From positions 46,614 through 110,613 of the forward strand of contig NZ_NSJZ01000009.1 of the NCBI RefSeq assembly GCF_002287065.1: a stretch of 64,000 bases of DNA, in the 5' to 3' direction. The position numbers and the translations under genes were made by a program. Origin of the DNA: Paracoccus salipaludis. GTDB taxonomy: Bacteria > Pseudomonadota > Alphaproteobacteria > Rhodobacterales > Rhodobacteraceae. Positions 1 to 9,899 of this stretch are shown here, one piece after another; position 1 is the first letter of the stretch; each line of letters opens with the position of its first letter. The notes under the pieces were generated by a model that saw nothing but the letters and a program-made list of their open reading frames with translations, ran no database searches and was not told where the DNA came from.

Positions 1-386
1 CCCGCGTACCAGCGGACCGGCCCTCCGCGGCCGAAATCGGGGTCGTCGTCGGTGCCCGCGTGGCGGTGGTGGGCCATGTGCTTGACGATGAGCTTGCGCC
101 AGGAAAACCCGGCGTAAAGCGCCAGCGCCAGCGCGCCGACAGCGGCGTTCAGGCGGGGACGGCCGGGCGCAACCGCGCCATGCATGGCGTCGTGCGCCAC
201 GATGAACAGGCCCACGGAAAGCCATGTCAGCCCGATCAGGCACAGCACCGCCAGAAGGGGATGGGCAGGCGCGTCAAGGCGCCACACGGCGAAGACATGC
301 AGCGCGGCCCAGGCGCCGATCACGCCTGCGGCCAGGGCAAGGCTGACAAGGCTTGTCGCTCGGGAACGTCGAAGCACCGCGGTCAC
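1..386 (-). CDS. crtW: Beta-carotene ketolase CrtW (3' part beyond the window)
   Basis: This is the N-terminal 128 residues of a membrane di-iron ketolase of the fatty-acid hydroxylase superfamily, which puts 4-keto groups on beta-ionone rings (canthaxanthin and astaxanthin formation). Two hydrophobic segments come first, then the histidine motif HDAMH at residues 65-69 and HMAHHRH around 103-109, followed by the CrtW-typical TDDDPDF run. The GTG start at 384-386 is chosen because GGGAGG lies just upstream on the minus strand and the reading fits the family N-terminus; no ATG is better placed. The C-terminal third, with the last histidine box, lies left of the window. It is transcribed in the same direction as the IPP isomerase gene 87 bp upstream, so isoprenoid supply and carotenoid use are neighbours. 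Confidence 0.93.
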   Translation of the reverse strand, partial: MTAVLRRSRATSLVSLALAAGVIGAWAALHVFAVWRLDAPAHPLLAVLCLIGLTWLSVGLFIVAHDAMHGAVAPGRPRLNAAVGALALALYAGFSWRKLIVKHMAHHRHAGTDDDPDFGRGGPVRWYA

Positions 387-473
387 GCCTGAAACCTCCC
401 CTCGCCGTTTCTGTATCACCTGTCACAATCTATCGCAGGGCGGAGCGCCTTTCCAGCCGTCCCGCAGGCCAAG

Positions 474-1496
474 TCAGCCAGCAAGCGGCGCCCGGCGCAA
501 GGCCGCAAGATCGGCCGAGCCGGTGCAGAACATCGCGATGCGAAGCTGCTCGACAACCTCGGAGAGATGCGCGGCCAGCGCCCCGGCGCCTTCGCGCGCG
601 GCCGGCAGGGCGCCCGCGGCCTGCCCTGCAAGGTCCGCGCCCAGCCGGATCGAGCGCGCCACGTCCAGCCCGTGCCGCAGCCCGCCCGAGGCGATCAACG
701 TCCCGCCCGGGGGCATCAGCGGCGCCAGCGCGGCCACGGCCTCGGCCGTCGGGATGCCCCAGTCGAAGAAGGGCGCGGCGATGCGCCGCAGGCGGTCGTC
801 GCCGCGTTCGGCCTCGACCCGTGCCCAGCTCGTGCCGCCGACGCCGGCCACGTCCAGAATCACCACACCCGCATCCAGCAGCCGCCGCCCCACGGCGGCG
901 GACAGTCCCGCGCCGACCTCCTTGACGCCCAGGGGAACGGGCAGCGCGCGGGCCAGCGCCTCGATCCGCGCCAGAAGGCCGGAAAAGTCGCGGTCGCCGC
1001 CGGGCTGGATCGCCTCCTGCAGGGGGTTGAGGTGCAGCATCAGCGCGTCGGCTTCCAGCATCTCGACGGCGCGGCGCGCCTCGTCCACGCCCATGCCGCG
1101 CGCAAGCTGGACCGCGCCGAGGTTGCCCAGGATCGGGACGTTCGGCGCCCGCGCCCGCAGTTCGGCCCCCAGCCCGCCCGCGCCCCGCCCCTCGATGGCG
1201 ATGCGCTGCGACCCCACGGCCAGCGCCAGCCCCAGCGCGCCGCAGGCCTCGGCGATGGACAGGTTGATGCGCGCGGCCTCGGCCGTGCCGCCGGTCATCG
1301 CCGACACCATCAGCGGCGCGGACAGGTTGCGCCCCAGAAAGGACGTCCGCAGGTCGATGGCGTCGAAGGACAGTTCCGGCAGCGCGTCATGGACGAAGCG
1401 TACCGCGTCGAAGCCGGTGCCGCGCGTGTCCTGAACGCCGCGCCCCTCGGTCACGATCGCCAGATGCTCGGACTTGCGGTCAGCGATGTCGTCCAT
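474..1496 (-). CDS. fni: Type II isopentenyl-diphosphate delta-isomerase (FMN-dependent)
   Basis: Interconverts isopentenyl and dimethylallyl diphosphate using reduced FMN, feeding carotenoid synthesis. The 340-residue protein begins MDDIADRKSEHL and carries family motifs in order: MSAMTGGT (about 65), HLNPLQEAIQPGGD (about 140-155), KEVG, AGVGGTSWARVE and ASGGLRHG, consistent with a TIM-barrel flavoprotein of normal length. The ATG at 1494-1496 is preceded by GGGGA and lies 17 bp after the stop of the TetR gene, so the two are probably co-transcribed. A longer open frame upstream is antisense or out-of-frame TetR coding and is not used. Type II (not type I) isomerase near crt genes is known from Paracoccus. 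Confidence 0.94.
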   Translation of the reverse strand: MDDIADRKSEHLAIVTEGRGVQDTRGTGFDAVRFVHDALPELSFDAIDLRTSFLGRNLSAPLMVSAMTGGTAEAARINLSIAEACGALGLALAVGSQRIAIEGRGAGGLGAELRARAPNVPILGNLGAVQLARGMGVDEARRAVEMLEADALMLHLNPLQEAIQPGGDRDFSGLLARIEALARALPVPLGVKEVGAGLSAAVGRRLLDAGVVILDVAGVGGTSWARVEAERGDDRLRRIAAPFFDWGIPTAEAVAALAPLMPPGGTLIASGGLRHGLDVARSIRLGADLAGQAAGALPAAREGAGALAAHLSEVVEQLRIAMFCTGSADLAALRRAPLAG

Positions 1497-1513
1497 GCGA
1501 TCCCCGGATGCCG

Positions 1514-2134
1514 TCAGTCCGCACGATAGGCGCGCACGAAGCCCTGCACCACATGGTCCACGAAAGCCTCGCCGTCGAGCGGATAAGCCTTCGCCCCGCC
1601 AAGCTCGCCCTGGTGCAGCGCCCCCAGCAGCAGGGGAGAGGCCAGCGCGAGGGCTGCCATGCGGGTGTCCACCTCGCGCATCTGTCCACGTGCCACGTGG
1701 GTTTCCAGCCGTTCGGCCAAGGCGATCACGAAGGGCTCGAACATCCTGTCGATGAAGACGGGGCCCAGCAGGTCGTCGCGCATCCCCTCGACCATGCCCA
1801 TGGCCAGCATCCCGGCGACGCCGTGGCGCGTCATGACCGTCCAGGACAGGGTGGCCGCGTCGCGCACCGAGGTTTCGAAATCCGGCCCGGCGACGCGGGT
1901 GGCCTGGAACTGCCCCTGCCCGCGCTGGCCCGAATCCTCGAAAACCGCCATGACGATGTCGTCGCGCCGCCCGAAATAGTGGTTCAGCGTCGAGACGCTG
2001 CACCCGGCGGCCGTCGCCAGTTCCCGCAGCGTCGGCCGCATGGCGCCGCGCTGCGTCAGCCGCGCCCTGAGCCGGCCCAAAAGCTCGGCCCGGCGCTCGT
2101 CGAAGCGCGCGTTGCGGGCGCCCTTGGACCTCAC
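1514..2134 (-). CDS. TetR-family transcriptional regulator
   Basis: A 206-residue TetR-type repressor. Residues about 28-65 hold the helix-turn-helix (TLRELATAAGCSVSTLNHYFG), followed by an all-helical ligand-binding domain that resembles no ligand class I can name. The GTG start at 2132-2134 has AAAGGAA upstream on the minus strand; an ATG a few codons earlier is followed by an immediate stop. It heads the strand that continues into the IPP isomerase and crtW, so it may control carotenoid or isoprenoid flux; that role is inferred only from position. Confidence 0.85.
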   Translation of the reverse strand: MRSKGARNARFDERRAELLGRLRARLTQRGAMRPTLRELATAAGCSVSTLNHYFGRRDDIVMAVFEDSGQRGQGQFQATRVAGPDFETSVRDAATLSWTVMTRHGVAGMLAMGMVEGMRDDLLGPVFIDRMFEPFVIALAERLETHVARGQMREVDTRMAALALASPLLLGALHQGELGGAKAYPLDGEAFVDHVVQGFVRAYRAD

Positions 2135-2177
2135 CTGTGCATTCCTTTCCCGGCCCTCGGGCCGATTCCTCTGCGGA

Positions 2178-2756
2178 TCAGCGCAGGATGATCCTGGCGG
2201 TCCCGAGGACGAAGCCGTCGTGGATCACGACCGCCACGCCGATCTCGGCCATCAGCCCGGCCCCGATGATGAACCAACGGGGCATGTGATGCGCCACGAT
2301 GAAGCCCAAGGCAACAAAGGCGGTGTCGCTGAAGGCGTTCACGATGCTGTCGCCGCGGTAAACGCCGGGCCCGCCGGGATCGTTGAACAGCGCGATGATC
2401 CAGGGGGTGTTCTCGACGACCTCCCACACGCCGCTGCAGGCGATGACCATCAGCAGCCGCTTGTGCAGGGGCCAGAGCGGGCAGACCCGACGCGCCGCGA
2501 AGTAGAGCCCCGCCCCCGAAATGACATGAAGCGCCGAATAGTAATCCGTCAGGTGCTGCGAGTTGTGGTCGACGAACGTGCTGCCGCTCCACCATTGCAG
2601 GGGCACCCCCGCGGGCAGGAGGCTGCGGCCCAGCAGCAGAAGCCACAGCGCCACCGCACCGTTCACCAGCAGGATGCCCAGGCAAAGCGTCAGCGCGGGA
2701 CTGAGCGGCGGGCGGGCCAGCGGCTGCCGCCGCGTCGGCCGGGGGCGTCGGTTCAT
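2178..2756 (-). CDS. DUF2585/UPF0314 membrane protein
   Basis: An inner-membrane protein of the alphaproteobacterial UPF0314 family, function unknown. It has an N-terminal membrane segment, then the family signature VDHNSQHLTDYYSALH, a VVENTPWIIALFN segment and YRGDSIVNAFSDT, and ends in further hydrophobic helices. About 192 residues from the ATG at 2754-2756 matches the family length of about 190-200. An in-frame GTG at 2820-2822 overlaps the upstream permease stop (GTGA) and would add 22 residues lacking family similarity; it would imply translational coupling and cannot be excluded. Confidence 0.8.
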   Translation of the reverse strand: MNRRPRPTRRQPLARPPLSPALTLCLGILLVNGAVALWLLLLGRSLLPAGVPLQWWSGSTFVDHNSQHLTDYYSALHVISGAGLYFAARRVCPLWPLHKRLLMVIACSGVWEVVENTPWIIALFNDPGGPGVYRGDSIVNAFSDTAFVALGFIVAHHMPRWFIIGAGLMAEIGVAVVIHDGFVLGTARIILR

Positions 2757-2818
2757 GTCGTCGAAATGCAAAGGGGAACACCCTCCTCGCTGGTTGGACG
2801 GGTCCGCACCCGGGCCGC

Positions 2819-5334
2819 TCACTCGGACCTCAGCAGCGTGGCGGGCTTGACCCTCAACGCCCGCAGCGCGAAGGCCAGTTCCGCCGCAAGCGCCGCAAGG
2901 ACACCCGCGACCACCAGAAGGACGGCGCTGGACCAGATCACGGCATGGTCCACCTCAAGCACGAAGCGCGCCACGGCCCAGCCTGCCACGGCCCCGGCGG
3001 CGATGGCGGCAAGGCCCGCCAGCGCGCCGAGGATCGCCGCGCGCAGGGCGAAGCTGGCCAGGATCACCGCGCGGCTTGCGCCCAGCGCCTTGAGGATCGC
3101 GGCCTCGTAGCGGCGGCTTCGCGCGCCCGCCAGGGCGGTGCCGATCAGCACGGCAAAGCCCGTGACCAGCGTGGCCGCCGCCCCCCATCGCACCGCGACC
3201 GCGATGCCGCCCAGCAGGTCCGAGACACGCTCGATCGCCTCGCCCACGGGGATGCCCGTGACGTTGGGCCAGCGGTCGGTGACGGCGCGCAGGATGGCGT
3301 CCTCGGCTTCGGGCTCGGCATAGACGGTGGCGATCCAGGTATGCGGCGCGCCTCGCAGCGCGGCGGGGTTCATGGACATGACAAAGCCGATCCCCGCGTT
3401 GCGGAAGTCCACCTGCCGGAAGGACGCGATGGTTCCGGTGATGTCGCGGCCCATGATGTTGACGGTCAGCGTGTCGCCCAGGGACAGCCCGATCTCGGCG
3501 GCTTCCTCGGCCGCGAAGCTGATCAGCGGCGGGCCGTCGTAATCGGCGGGCCACCATTCTCCCGCCGTGATTGTCGTGCGCGCGGGCGGGTTGTCGGAAT
3601 AGGTCACGCCCCGGTCGCCCCGGACGACCCAGTGATCGCCCGCGACGTCCTGCGCCGGGCGGCCGTTGATCTGCGTGACGACGCCCCGCATCATGGGGGC
3701 AGCCTCGACGCGGCTGACAGCGGGGTTGTCGGCCATCATGGCCTTGAAGCCGTCGATCTGGTCGGGCTGCAGGTCCACGAAGAAGAACGAGGGCGCGACC
3801 TCGGGCATCTCGCGCGCGATCGAGCCGCGCAGCGTGCCGTCGATCTGCCCCACGGCGGCCAGCACCGCCAGGCCCAGCCCCAGCGACAGGACCACCGCCG
3901 AGGCCTCGGCCCGCCGCGTCCTGACCGCGCCCAGCGCCAGCCGCAGCGCCGGGCGGGTACGGGCCAGCGGCATCAGCGCGCGGGCCAGCGGGGCCGCAAG
4001 CTGTGCCGACAGCGCCAGCAGGCCAAGTGCCCCCGCGATGCCGCCCAGCGTCCACAGCGTCAGCCTCCAGTTGCCCGAGAACAGGCAGGCGGCGGCGACC
4101 AGCGCCAGGGCCGCCGCGCCGATCATCGCCAGATAGGGCGCGCGCGGCCAGCGGCGCCCGCCTGCGACGGCCGACCTGAACAGGACCGCCGCCCGCGTTT
4201 CCGCCGCCAGCGCCAGCGGCCACAAGGCAAAGACCAGCGCGGCCAGGATGCCGTAAAGCGCGGCCTCGGCCAGCGGACCGGGGTAAAGCCCGAAGGCGGC
4301 GGGCATGGGCAGGCGCGACTGGATCAGCGGGGCGAGCGCCAGCGGAAGCCCGCCGCCCAGCACGAGGCCGATGGCGACACCCGCCAGGGTCAGGACGCCG
4401 ATCTGCAGCAGGTAGACCAGGAAGACCGTGCCGCGGCTGGCCCCCAGCGTCTTGAGCGTGGCGATCACCGGCAGCTTTTCGTCAAGGTAGGCGCGCACCG
4501 CCGCCGCCACGCCGACGCCCCCCACGGCCAGCCCGGACAGCCCGATCAGGATCAGGAACGATCCCAGCCGGTCCACGAAGGTCGAAAGCCCCGGCGCCCC
4601 TTCCCGCGAGTCGCGCCACCGCGGCGCGGCACCTTCCAGCGCCGCAGTCACCTGGGCCTGAGCGGAGTCTAGGTCGGTGCCGGGCGGCAGCAGCAGCCGG
4701 TATTGCGAGGAAAACAGCGTTCCCGGTCCCAGCAGGCCGCTTTGCGCCAGATCGGCGGTGCGCACGATGGTGACCGGCCCAAGCGCGAGGCCCTCTCCCG
4801 TGTCGTCCGGGAAGCTGTCCAGCATCGCGGTCAGGGTGAAGTCCTGTTCTCCCAACCGGAAGCGGTCGCCGACCGACAGGCCCAGCCGCGTGGCGAGCGC
4901 CTGTTTCATCACCGCGCCGGGGATGCCGCCCCCGGGTGCCAGCGCCTGCTCCAGCGGGATCGGCGGCGACAGCATAACGCGGCCCACCAGCGGATAGGCA
5001 TCGTCCACGGCCTTGACCTGCGTCAGCGCGCGCTCTCCCCCCTCGACCGTGGCCATGGATCGGAACTCGGCGGTTTCCGAAACGGCAGTGGCGATCCGGT
5101 CCAGCACCGCCCGCTCGTCCCCGGTGGCGAAGCGATAGGTCAGCTGCACCTCGGCGTCGCCGCCCAGCAGCGCCGCGCCGTCGCGCGCCAGCCCCGCCTG
5201 GATCGCCGCGCGCACCGTTCCGACCGCCGCCAGCGCCGCCACGGCCAGCGCAAGGCAGGTCAGGAAGACGCCGAAGCCGCGCAGGCCGCCCCGCATCTCG
5301 CGCGCGGCGATGCGCCATGCCAGCGACAGGCCGC

Positions 5335-5338
<4 letters not shown>
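2819..5338 (-). CDS. ABC transporter permease, FtsX/YbbP family
   Basis: A large 839-residue MacB/FtsX-type permease: one N-terminal membrane segment, a long periplasmic domain, three central membrane segments, a second periplasmic domain and a C-terminal three-helix bundle, the duplicated architecture of YbbP. The GTG start overlaps the stop of the ATPase gene by 4 bp (GTGA), so the two are translationally coupled. With the divergent esterase gene this is the ybbA-ybbP-tesA arrangement known from many proteobacteria; the transported substrate of this family is not established, lipid or lipoprotein extrusion being a common suggestion. Confidence 0.88.
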
Positions 5339-6012
<674 letters not shown>

Positions 6013-6107
6013 CGGGCGTTTCCTTTCAGGGGCTGCGGCGAATGGACGACAACGCCCCCAGGCCCTTGGCGGCGTCAACAGATCACAAGGAAATGCAGAG
6101 GACCGCA

Positions 6108-6764
6108 ATGTTCGCCAGAAGTCTCGCCGCGCTGCTGCTGACCGCCCTGCCCGCCTTTGCCCAGCCCGTGACAGTTGCGGCGCTGGGCGACAGCCTCACG
6201 CAGGGCTACGGCCTGCCCCCGACCAGGGGGTTTGTGCCGCAGTTGCAGGCGTGGCTGCGCGCGCACGGCGCGGACGTGACGCTGATCAACGCGGGCGTGT
6301 CGGGCGACACCTCGGCCGGCGGCCTCAGCCGCGTGAACTGGACGCTGACGCCCGAGGTGGACGGGCTGATCGTGGCGCTGGGCGGCAATGACCTGCTGCG
6401 CGGCATCGACCCGGCGGTGACACGCGCCAACCTTTCGGGTATCCTGGACGCCGCCCGCCGGGCCGAGGTCCCGGCGCTGCTGGTCGGGCTGAACGCGCCG
6501 CCGAACTACGGGGGCGCGTATCGCAATGCCTTCAACGCCATGTTCCCCGAGCTTGGCGCCGCCTATGACGTTCCCGTGATCCCTTCGATGCTGGGGGCCA
6601 TTGTGGCGGCGGGCGATCCCCTGTCGCTCATGCAGCACGACGGCATCCACCCGAATGCCGATGGCGTCCGGCTGGTCGTCAATGCCATGGGCCCCCAAGT
6701 GCTGAAGTTCGTGGAAAGCCTCGGCGCCTGCGAGGGGCCTTGCCGTCCGCCCTCGGGATCATGA
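6108..6764 (+). CDS. tesA: Periplasmic arylesterase/lysophospholipase L1-like, GDSL family
   Basis: An SGNH-hydrolase of the TesA family that cleaves acyl esters or thioesters in the periplasm. Residues 1-18 form a Sec signal peptide (MFARSLAALLLTALPAFA), followed by block I GDSLTQGYG with the nucleophile Ser, the oxyanion Gly block (INAGVSGDTS), block III GGNDLLRG and block V DGIHPNADG with the catalytic Asp and His. The ATG at 6108 is preferred over an in-frame ATG at 6093 because AGAGGA sits five bases before it. Divergent from ybbA/ybbP, the classic neighbourhood. Confidence 0.9.
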   Translation: MFARSLAALLLTALPAFAQPVTVAALGDSLTQGYGLPPTRGFVPQLQAWLRAHGADVTLINAGVSGDTSAGGLSRVNWTLTPEVDGLIVALGGNDLLRGIDPAVTRANLSGILDAARRAEVPALLVGLNAPPNYGGAYRNAFNAMFPELGAAYDVPVIPSMLGAIVAAGDPLSLMQHDGIHPNADGVRLVVNAMGPQVLKFVESLGACEGPCRPPSGS

Positions 6765-6803
6765 TCCTGCCCGCATGACGCGGTTTGCCCTTACAGCCCT
6801 GCG

Positions 6804-7529
6804 ATGAGCGACTGGCCCAGGATCGCCCCTGCGGGCGTGGACGGCATGGTCGTGAGTTTCGCCCCACGCCTGTCCGAGCCCGCCAACCGCGCGGCCCTTG
6901 CCCTGCGCGCGGCCATCGAGGAGGCGCGCTGGCCCGAGGTGCGGGAAACGGCCGTCTCGCTGGTCTCGACCTACCTGCGGCTGGACCCGCTGGCCGACCC
7001 TGCCGGGCTTGAGGAACGCCTGCGGCGGGTGGTCGGCGCGCGGGACTGGACGGCCGAGCCGCTGCCGGGTGAGCACCGGCTGATCCGCATCCCGACCTGC
7101 TATGAGGCCGACCATGCGCCCCAGCTGGACGAGGCCGCCGAGATCGCGGGCCTGACCCGCGCCCAGGCTGTCGAGGCGCTGGCGACCGCGCCCCTGCGCG
7201 TGCTGACCATCGGCTTTGCCCCCGGCCAGCCCTATATCGGCGAGCTTCCGGTCGGATGGGACATCCCGCGCCTGCGCCAGCTGACCCCGCGCGTGAACGC
7301 CGGCGCGCTGACGGTCGCGATCCGGCAACTGGTCCTGTTCGCGGTCGCGGCGCAGACGGGTTGGCGGCAGGTGGGCCAGACGGCGGCGCGATTGTTCGAC
7401 CCGGCCGCCGCGCAACCCTTCCTGCTGCGGCCGGGGGATTCGGTGGCCTTTCCGCCGATCGGGGCCGACCGCCTGGCCGACCTGATGCGCGACCCGGGCG
7501 GCGGCATCAGCATCGAGCCCGCGGCATGA
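6804..7529 (+). CDS. pxpB: 5-oxoprolinase subunit PxpB
   Basis: The KipI/allophanate-hydrolase-subunit-1-like component of the PxpABC complex that hydrolyses 5-oxoproline to glutamate with ATP. The 241-residue protein shows the family segments RIPTCYE, LRVLTIGFAPGQPYIGELP and, near the end, LRPGDSVAF. First gene of pxpBCA; its stop overlaps the pxpC start by 4 bp (ATGA). Confidence 0.92.
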   Translation: MSDWPRIAPAGVDGMVVSFAPRLSEPANRAALALRAAIEEARWPEVRETAVSLVSTYLRLDPLADPAGLEERLRRVVGARDWTAEPLPGEHRLIRIPTCYEADHAPQLDEAAEIAGLTRAQAVEALATAPLRVLTIGFAPGQPYIGELPVGWDIPRLRQLTPRVNAGALTVAIRQLVLFAVAAQTGWRQVGQTAARLFDPAAAQPFLLRPGDSVAFPPIGADRLADLMRDPGGGISIEPAA

Positions 7530-8554
7530 GCCTGATCGTCCTCGCCTCCTCGCCCGGCGTCACCCTGCAGGATGAAGGCCGCCGGGGCTGGCTGGCGCAG
7601 GGTCTTTCGCGCGGGGGCGCGGCCGACCCCGTGGCACTGGCCGAGGGCGCCGCGCTGCTGGGCCAGTCCCCGGGCCTTGCCGTGGTCGAGCTTGCCAACG
7701 CGCCCGCCCGCTTCCGCGCGACCGGGCCGCTGAGGATCGCCCTGACCGGGGCCGCCTTCCGCGCCACCCTGCGCGAGCGCGGCGAGGAACGGCCCTTGTC
7801 GTGGAACACGAGCCACGCCCTGCCTGCCGGTGCGGAACTGTCCCTGAGCCCCGGCGAGGGCGGCTTTGCCTATCTGACCCCGGCGGGCGGGATCGAGACG
7901 CCCCTTGTTCTCGGTGCCCGCTCGGCGCATCTCGCAGCCGGGATCGGCAGGGCGCTGGAGGTTGGCGAGGAACTGGCGCCCGGTCCTGATCCGGGCGGAC
8001 CGGCCGACATGGTGCTGGACCCCCTGCCCCGCTTCGGCGGCGGCGCGGTGAGGGTCGTCGAAAGCCTCCAGACCTCGGCCTTTCCGACCGAGCAGGTCGA
8101 GCGGTTCCGCCGCACGACCTTCCGCCGCGACGCGCGCGGGAACCGGATGGGGGTCCGGCTGAACCCCGGAGACGGCACAGGCTTCGAGGCTCCGGGCGGG
8201 CTCTCGATCCTGTCCGAGATCGTCCAGCCGGGCGACATCCAGATCACCGGCGACGGCACGCCCTATGTCCTTCTGTGCGAATGCCAGACGACCGGAGGCT
8301 ATCCCCGCATCGCCACCGTCCTGCCCTGCGACCTGTCGCGCGTGGCGCAGGCGCCCCCCGGTGCGGCCCTGACCTTCCGCTTCGTCTCGCGGGACGAGGG
8401 CCGGGCGGCCATGGCGGACCACGCCCGCGCGCTGGCATCGCTGCGCGGACGCCTGCGGCCAAGGCTGCGCGATCCGGCGGCGATGGCGGACCTGCTCAGC
8501 TACAATCTCATCGGCGGCGTGGTCAGCGCCCGTCATCAGGAGGATGCATCATGA
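7526..8554 (+). CDS. pxpC: 5-oxoprolinase subunit PxpC
   Basis: The KipA/allophanate-hydrolase-subunit-2-like (biotin-dependent carboxyltransferase-like) subunit of 5-oxoprolinase. The 342 residues start with SPGVTLQDEGRRGW and continue with RGGAADPVALAEG, the beginning typical of this family, and contain GNRMGVRLN and IVQPGDIQITGDGTPYVLL. Overlaps pxpB and pxpA by ATGA on both sides, so the three subunits are translationally coupled. Confidence 0.93.
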   Translation: MSLIVLASSPGVTLQDEGRRGWLAQGLSRGGAADPVALAEGAALLGQSPGLAVVELANAPARFRATGPLRIALTGAAFRATLRERGEERPLSWNTSHALPAGAELSLSPGEGGFAYLTPAGGIETPLVLGARSAHLAAGIGRALEVGEELAPGPDPGGPADMVLDPLPRFGGGAVRVVESLQTSAFPTEQVERFRRTTFRRDARGNRMGVRLNPGDGTGFEAPGGLSILSEIVQPGDIQITGDGTPYVLLCECQTTGGYPRIATVLPCDLSRVAQAPPGAALTFRFVSRDEGRAAMADHARALASLRGRLRPRLRDPAAMADLLSYNLIGGVVSARHQEDAS

Positions 8555-9327
8555 CCCTGTCGGTGGACCTGAACGCGGACCTTGGCGAAAGCTTCGGCCC
8601 ATGGCCCATGGGCAGCGACGAGGCGCTGCTGGAGGTGATCTCGTCGGCCAACATCGCCTGCGGGGTCCATGCGGGCGACTGGGACGTGATGGCGCAGACG
8701 ATGGCGCGGGCGGTGCGCAGCGGCGTGGGCATCGGCGCGCATCCGGGCTTTCCCGACCTGCAGGGCTTCGGACGGCGCGAGATGCAGATGCCCCTGCCCA
8801 GCGCCGCGAACCTCGTCCGCTGGCAGCTTGGCGCGGCGCAGGCCATGGCGCGGGCGGCGGGCGGCGAGGTCCGCCACCTCAAGCTGCACGGGGCGCTGGC
8901 CAACATGGCCGCCCGCGACGAGACGCTGGCCGCCGCCTGCTTCGAAGGCGCGCTGTCGGTCGCGCCCGACCTCATCCTGGTGGTGCTGGCGGGGACGGCG
9001 CAGCAGGCCGCGGCAGGCAGGCTGGGCGCACGGGTCGCCTGCGAGATCTTCGCGGACCGCGCCTACAACCCCGATGCGACGCTGGTGGACCGCCGCCTGC
9101 CCGGCGCGGTGATCCACGATCCCGCGCTTGCGGCGCACCGCGTGCTGCGCATGGTCAGGGCAGGCGCGATCCTGCCCGAGGACGGCACGCCGATCCCCGC
9201 CCGGATCGACACGATCTGCCTGCATGGCGACACGCCCGGCGCGGTGGAGATCGCGCGGGCCGTTCGCGCGGCACTGACCGGGGCTGGGGTGGCCGTCGCG
9301 CGCTTCGACGGGGTGCCGCTGGTCTGA
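8551..9327 (+). CDS. pxpA: 5-oxoprolinase subunit PxpA (LamB/YcsF family)
   Basis: The TIM-barrel-like LamB/YcsF subunit of 5-oxoprolinase, 258 residues. It starts with VDLNADLGESFGPW, followed by SSANIACGVHAGD, GAHPGFPDLQGFGRR and VRHLKLHGAL, all diagnostic of the family. The start ATG overlaps the pxpC stop; AGGAGG lies just upstream within pxpC. Last gene of the operon; hairpins follow immediately after its stop. Confidence 0.94.
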   Translation: MTLSVDLNADLGESFGPWPMGSDEALLEVISSANIACGVHAGDWDVMAQTMARAVRSGVGIGAHPGFPDLQGFGRREMQMPLPSAANLVRWQLGAAQAMARAAGGEVRHLKLHGALANMAARDETLAAACFEGALSVAPDLILVVLAGTAQQAAAGRLGARVACEIFADRAYNPDATLVDRRLPGAVIHDPALAAHRVLRMVRAGAILPEDGTPIPARIDTICLHGDTPGAVEIARAVRAALTGAGVAVARFDGVPLV

Positions 9328-9331
9328 AGTT

Positions 9332-9371
9332 GCGCCTTCGGGCGCGGCCGGACCGGGGGTTTCACCCCCGG
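9332..9371 (+). terminator. Double hairpin after pxpA (terminator / extragenic repeat)
   Basis: Two adjacent hairpins follow the pxpA stop: GCGCC-TTCG-GGCGC at 9332-9345 and CCGGGGGT-TTC-ACCCCCGG at 9353-9371. No T-run follows directly, so this is not a textbook intrinsic terminator. The sequence after it (CCCCCGTGGGATATTT, then GAAGAAGAAGG) has the look of an extragenic repeat I recall from Rhodobacterales genomes. It separates convergent pxpA and the fur-type gene. Confidence 0.5.
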
Positions 9372-9416
9372 ACCCCCGTGGGATATTTCTCCGAAGAAGA
9401 AGGACGCCGGGAAGGC

Positions 9417-9839
9417 TCAGCTTTTCCGCATCCGGCGGGCGCGGATCAGGGTGTGCTGGCTGACGATCTCGTAGCCCAGCTGTTCCAGCGTTTCGCGGCG
9501 CAGGCGGGCGATGTCGTCGTTTGCGATCTCGATGACCTCGCCGGTGTCGATGTCCACGACATGATCGTGTTCGGCGGCGGGCGTGATCTCGTAGCGCGAG
9601 GGCTCGCTTTCCAGGGTCAGCTTGCGGATGAGCCCCGCCTCTTCCAGGGCCGAGAGCGTCCGGTAGACCGTGGCCAGCGAGACGGAGTCGTCCAGAGCCC
9701 GCGCCCGCGCCAGCAGCTCGTCGGCATTCGGATGGTCAGCCGAATCCATCAGGATCGCCAGCAGCGCCAGCCGCTGCGGCGTCACGCGCAGCCCTGCATC
9801 CCGCAGCGCCTGGGCAAAATCGGTCGTATGGGCGCTCAT
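9417..9839 (-). CDS. Fur-family metalloregulator (Fur/Mur-like)
   Basis: A 140-residue Fur-type repressor. The N-terminal winged helix reads LRVTPQRLALLAILMDSADHPNADELLARAR, with the recognition segment SLATVYRTLSALEEAGLI; the C-terminal metal/dimer domain has EHDHVVDIDTGEVIE. It lacks the CxxC pairs of many zinc-site Fur or Zur proteins. It is divergent from sitABCD with about 138 bp between the starts, so it most likely responds to Mn or Fe and controls that transporter (in alphaproteobacteria the Mn-responsive version is called Mur). Fur versus Mur cannot be decided from the sequence alone. Confidence 0.87.
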   Translation of the reverse strand: MSAHTTDFAQALRDAGLRVTPQRLALLAILMDSADHPNADELLARARALDDSVSLATVYRTLSALEEAGLIRKLTLESEPSRYEITPAAEHDHVVDIDTGEVIEIANDDIARLRRETLEQLGYEIVSQHTLIRARRMRKS

Positions 9840-9899
9840 TCTGCCTTTCCTGCTGCCAATGGCCGGAATGTAGCCCGGACCCCCGGTCGGGGCAAGAAA

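Noticed and set aside
1497..2003. N-terminal extension of the IPP isomerase frame by 169 codons
   Set aside because: The extension is TetR coding read in another frame; the isomerase family starts at MDDIADRK with its own ribosome site.
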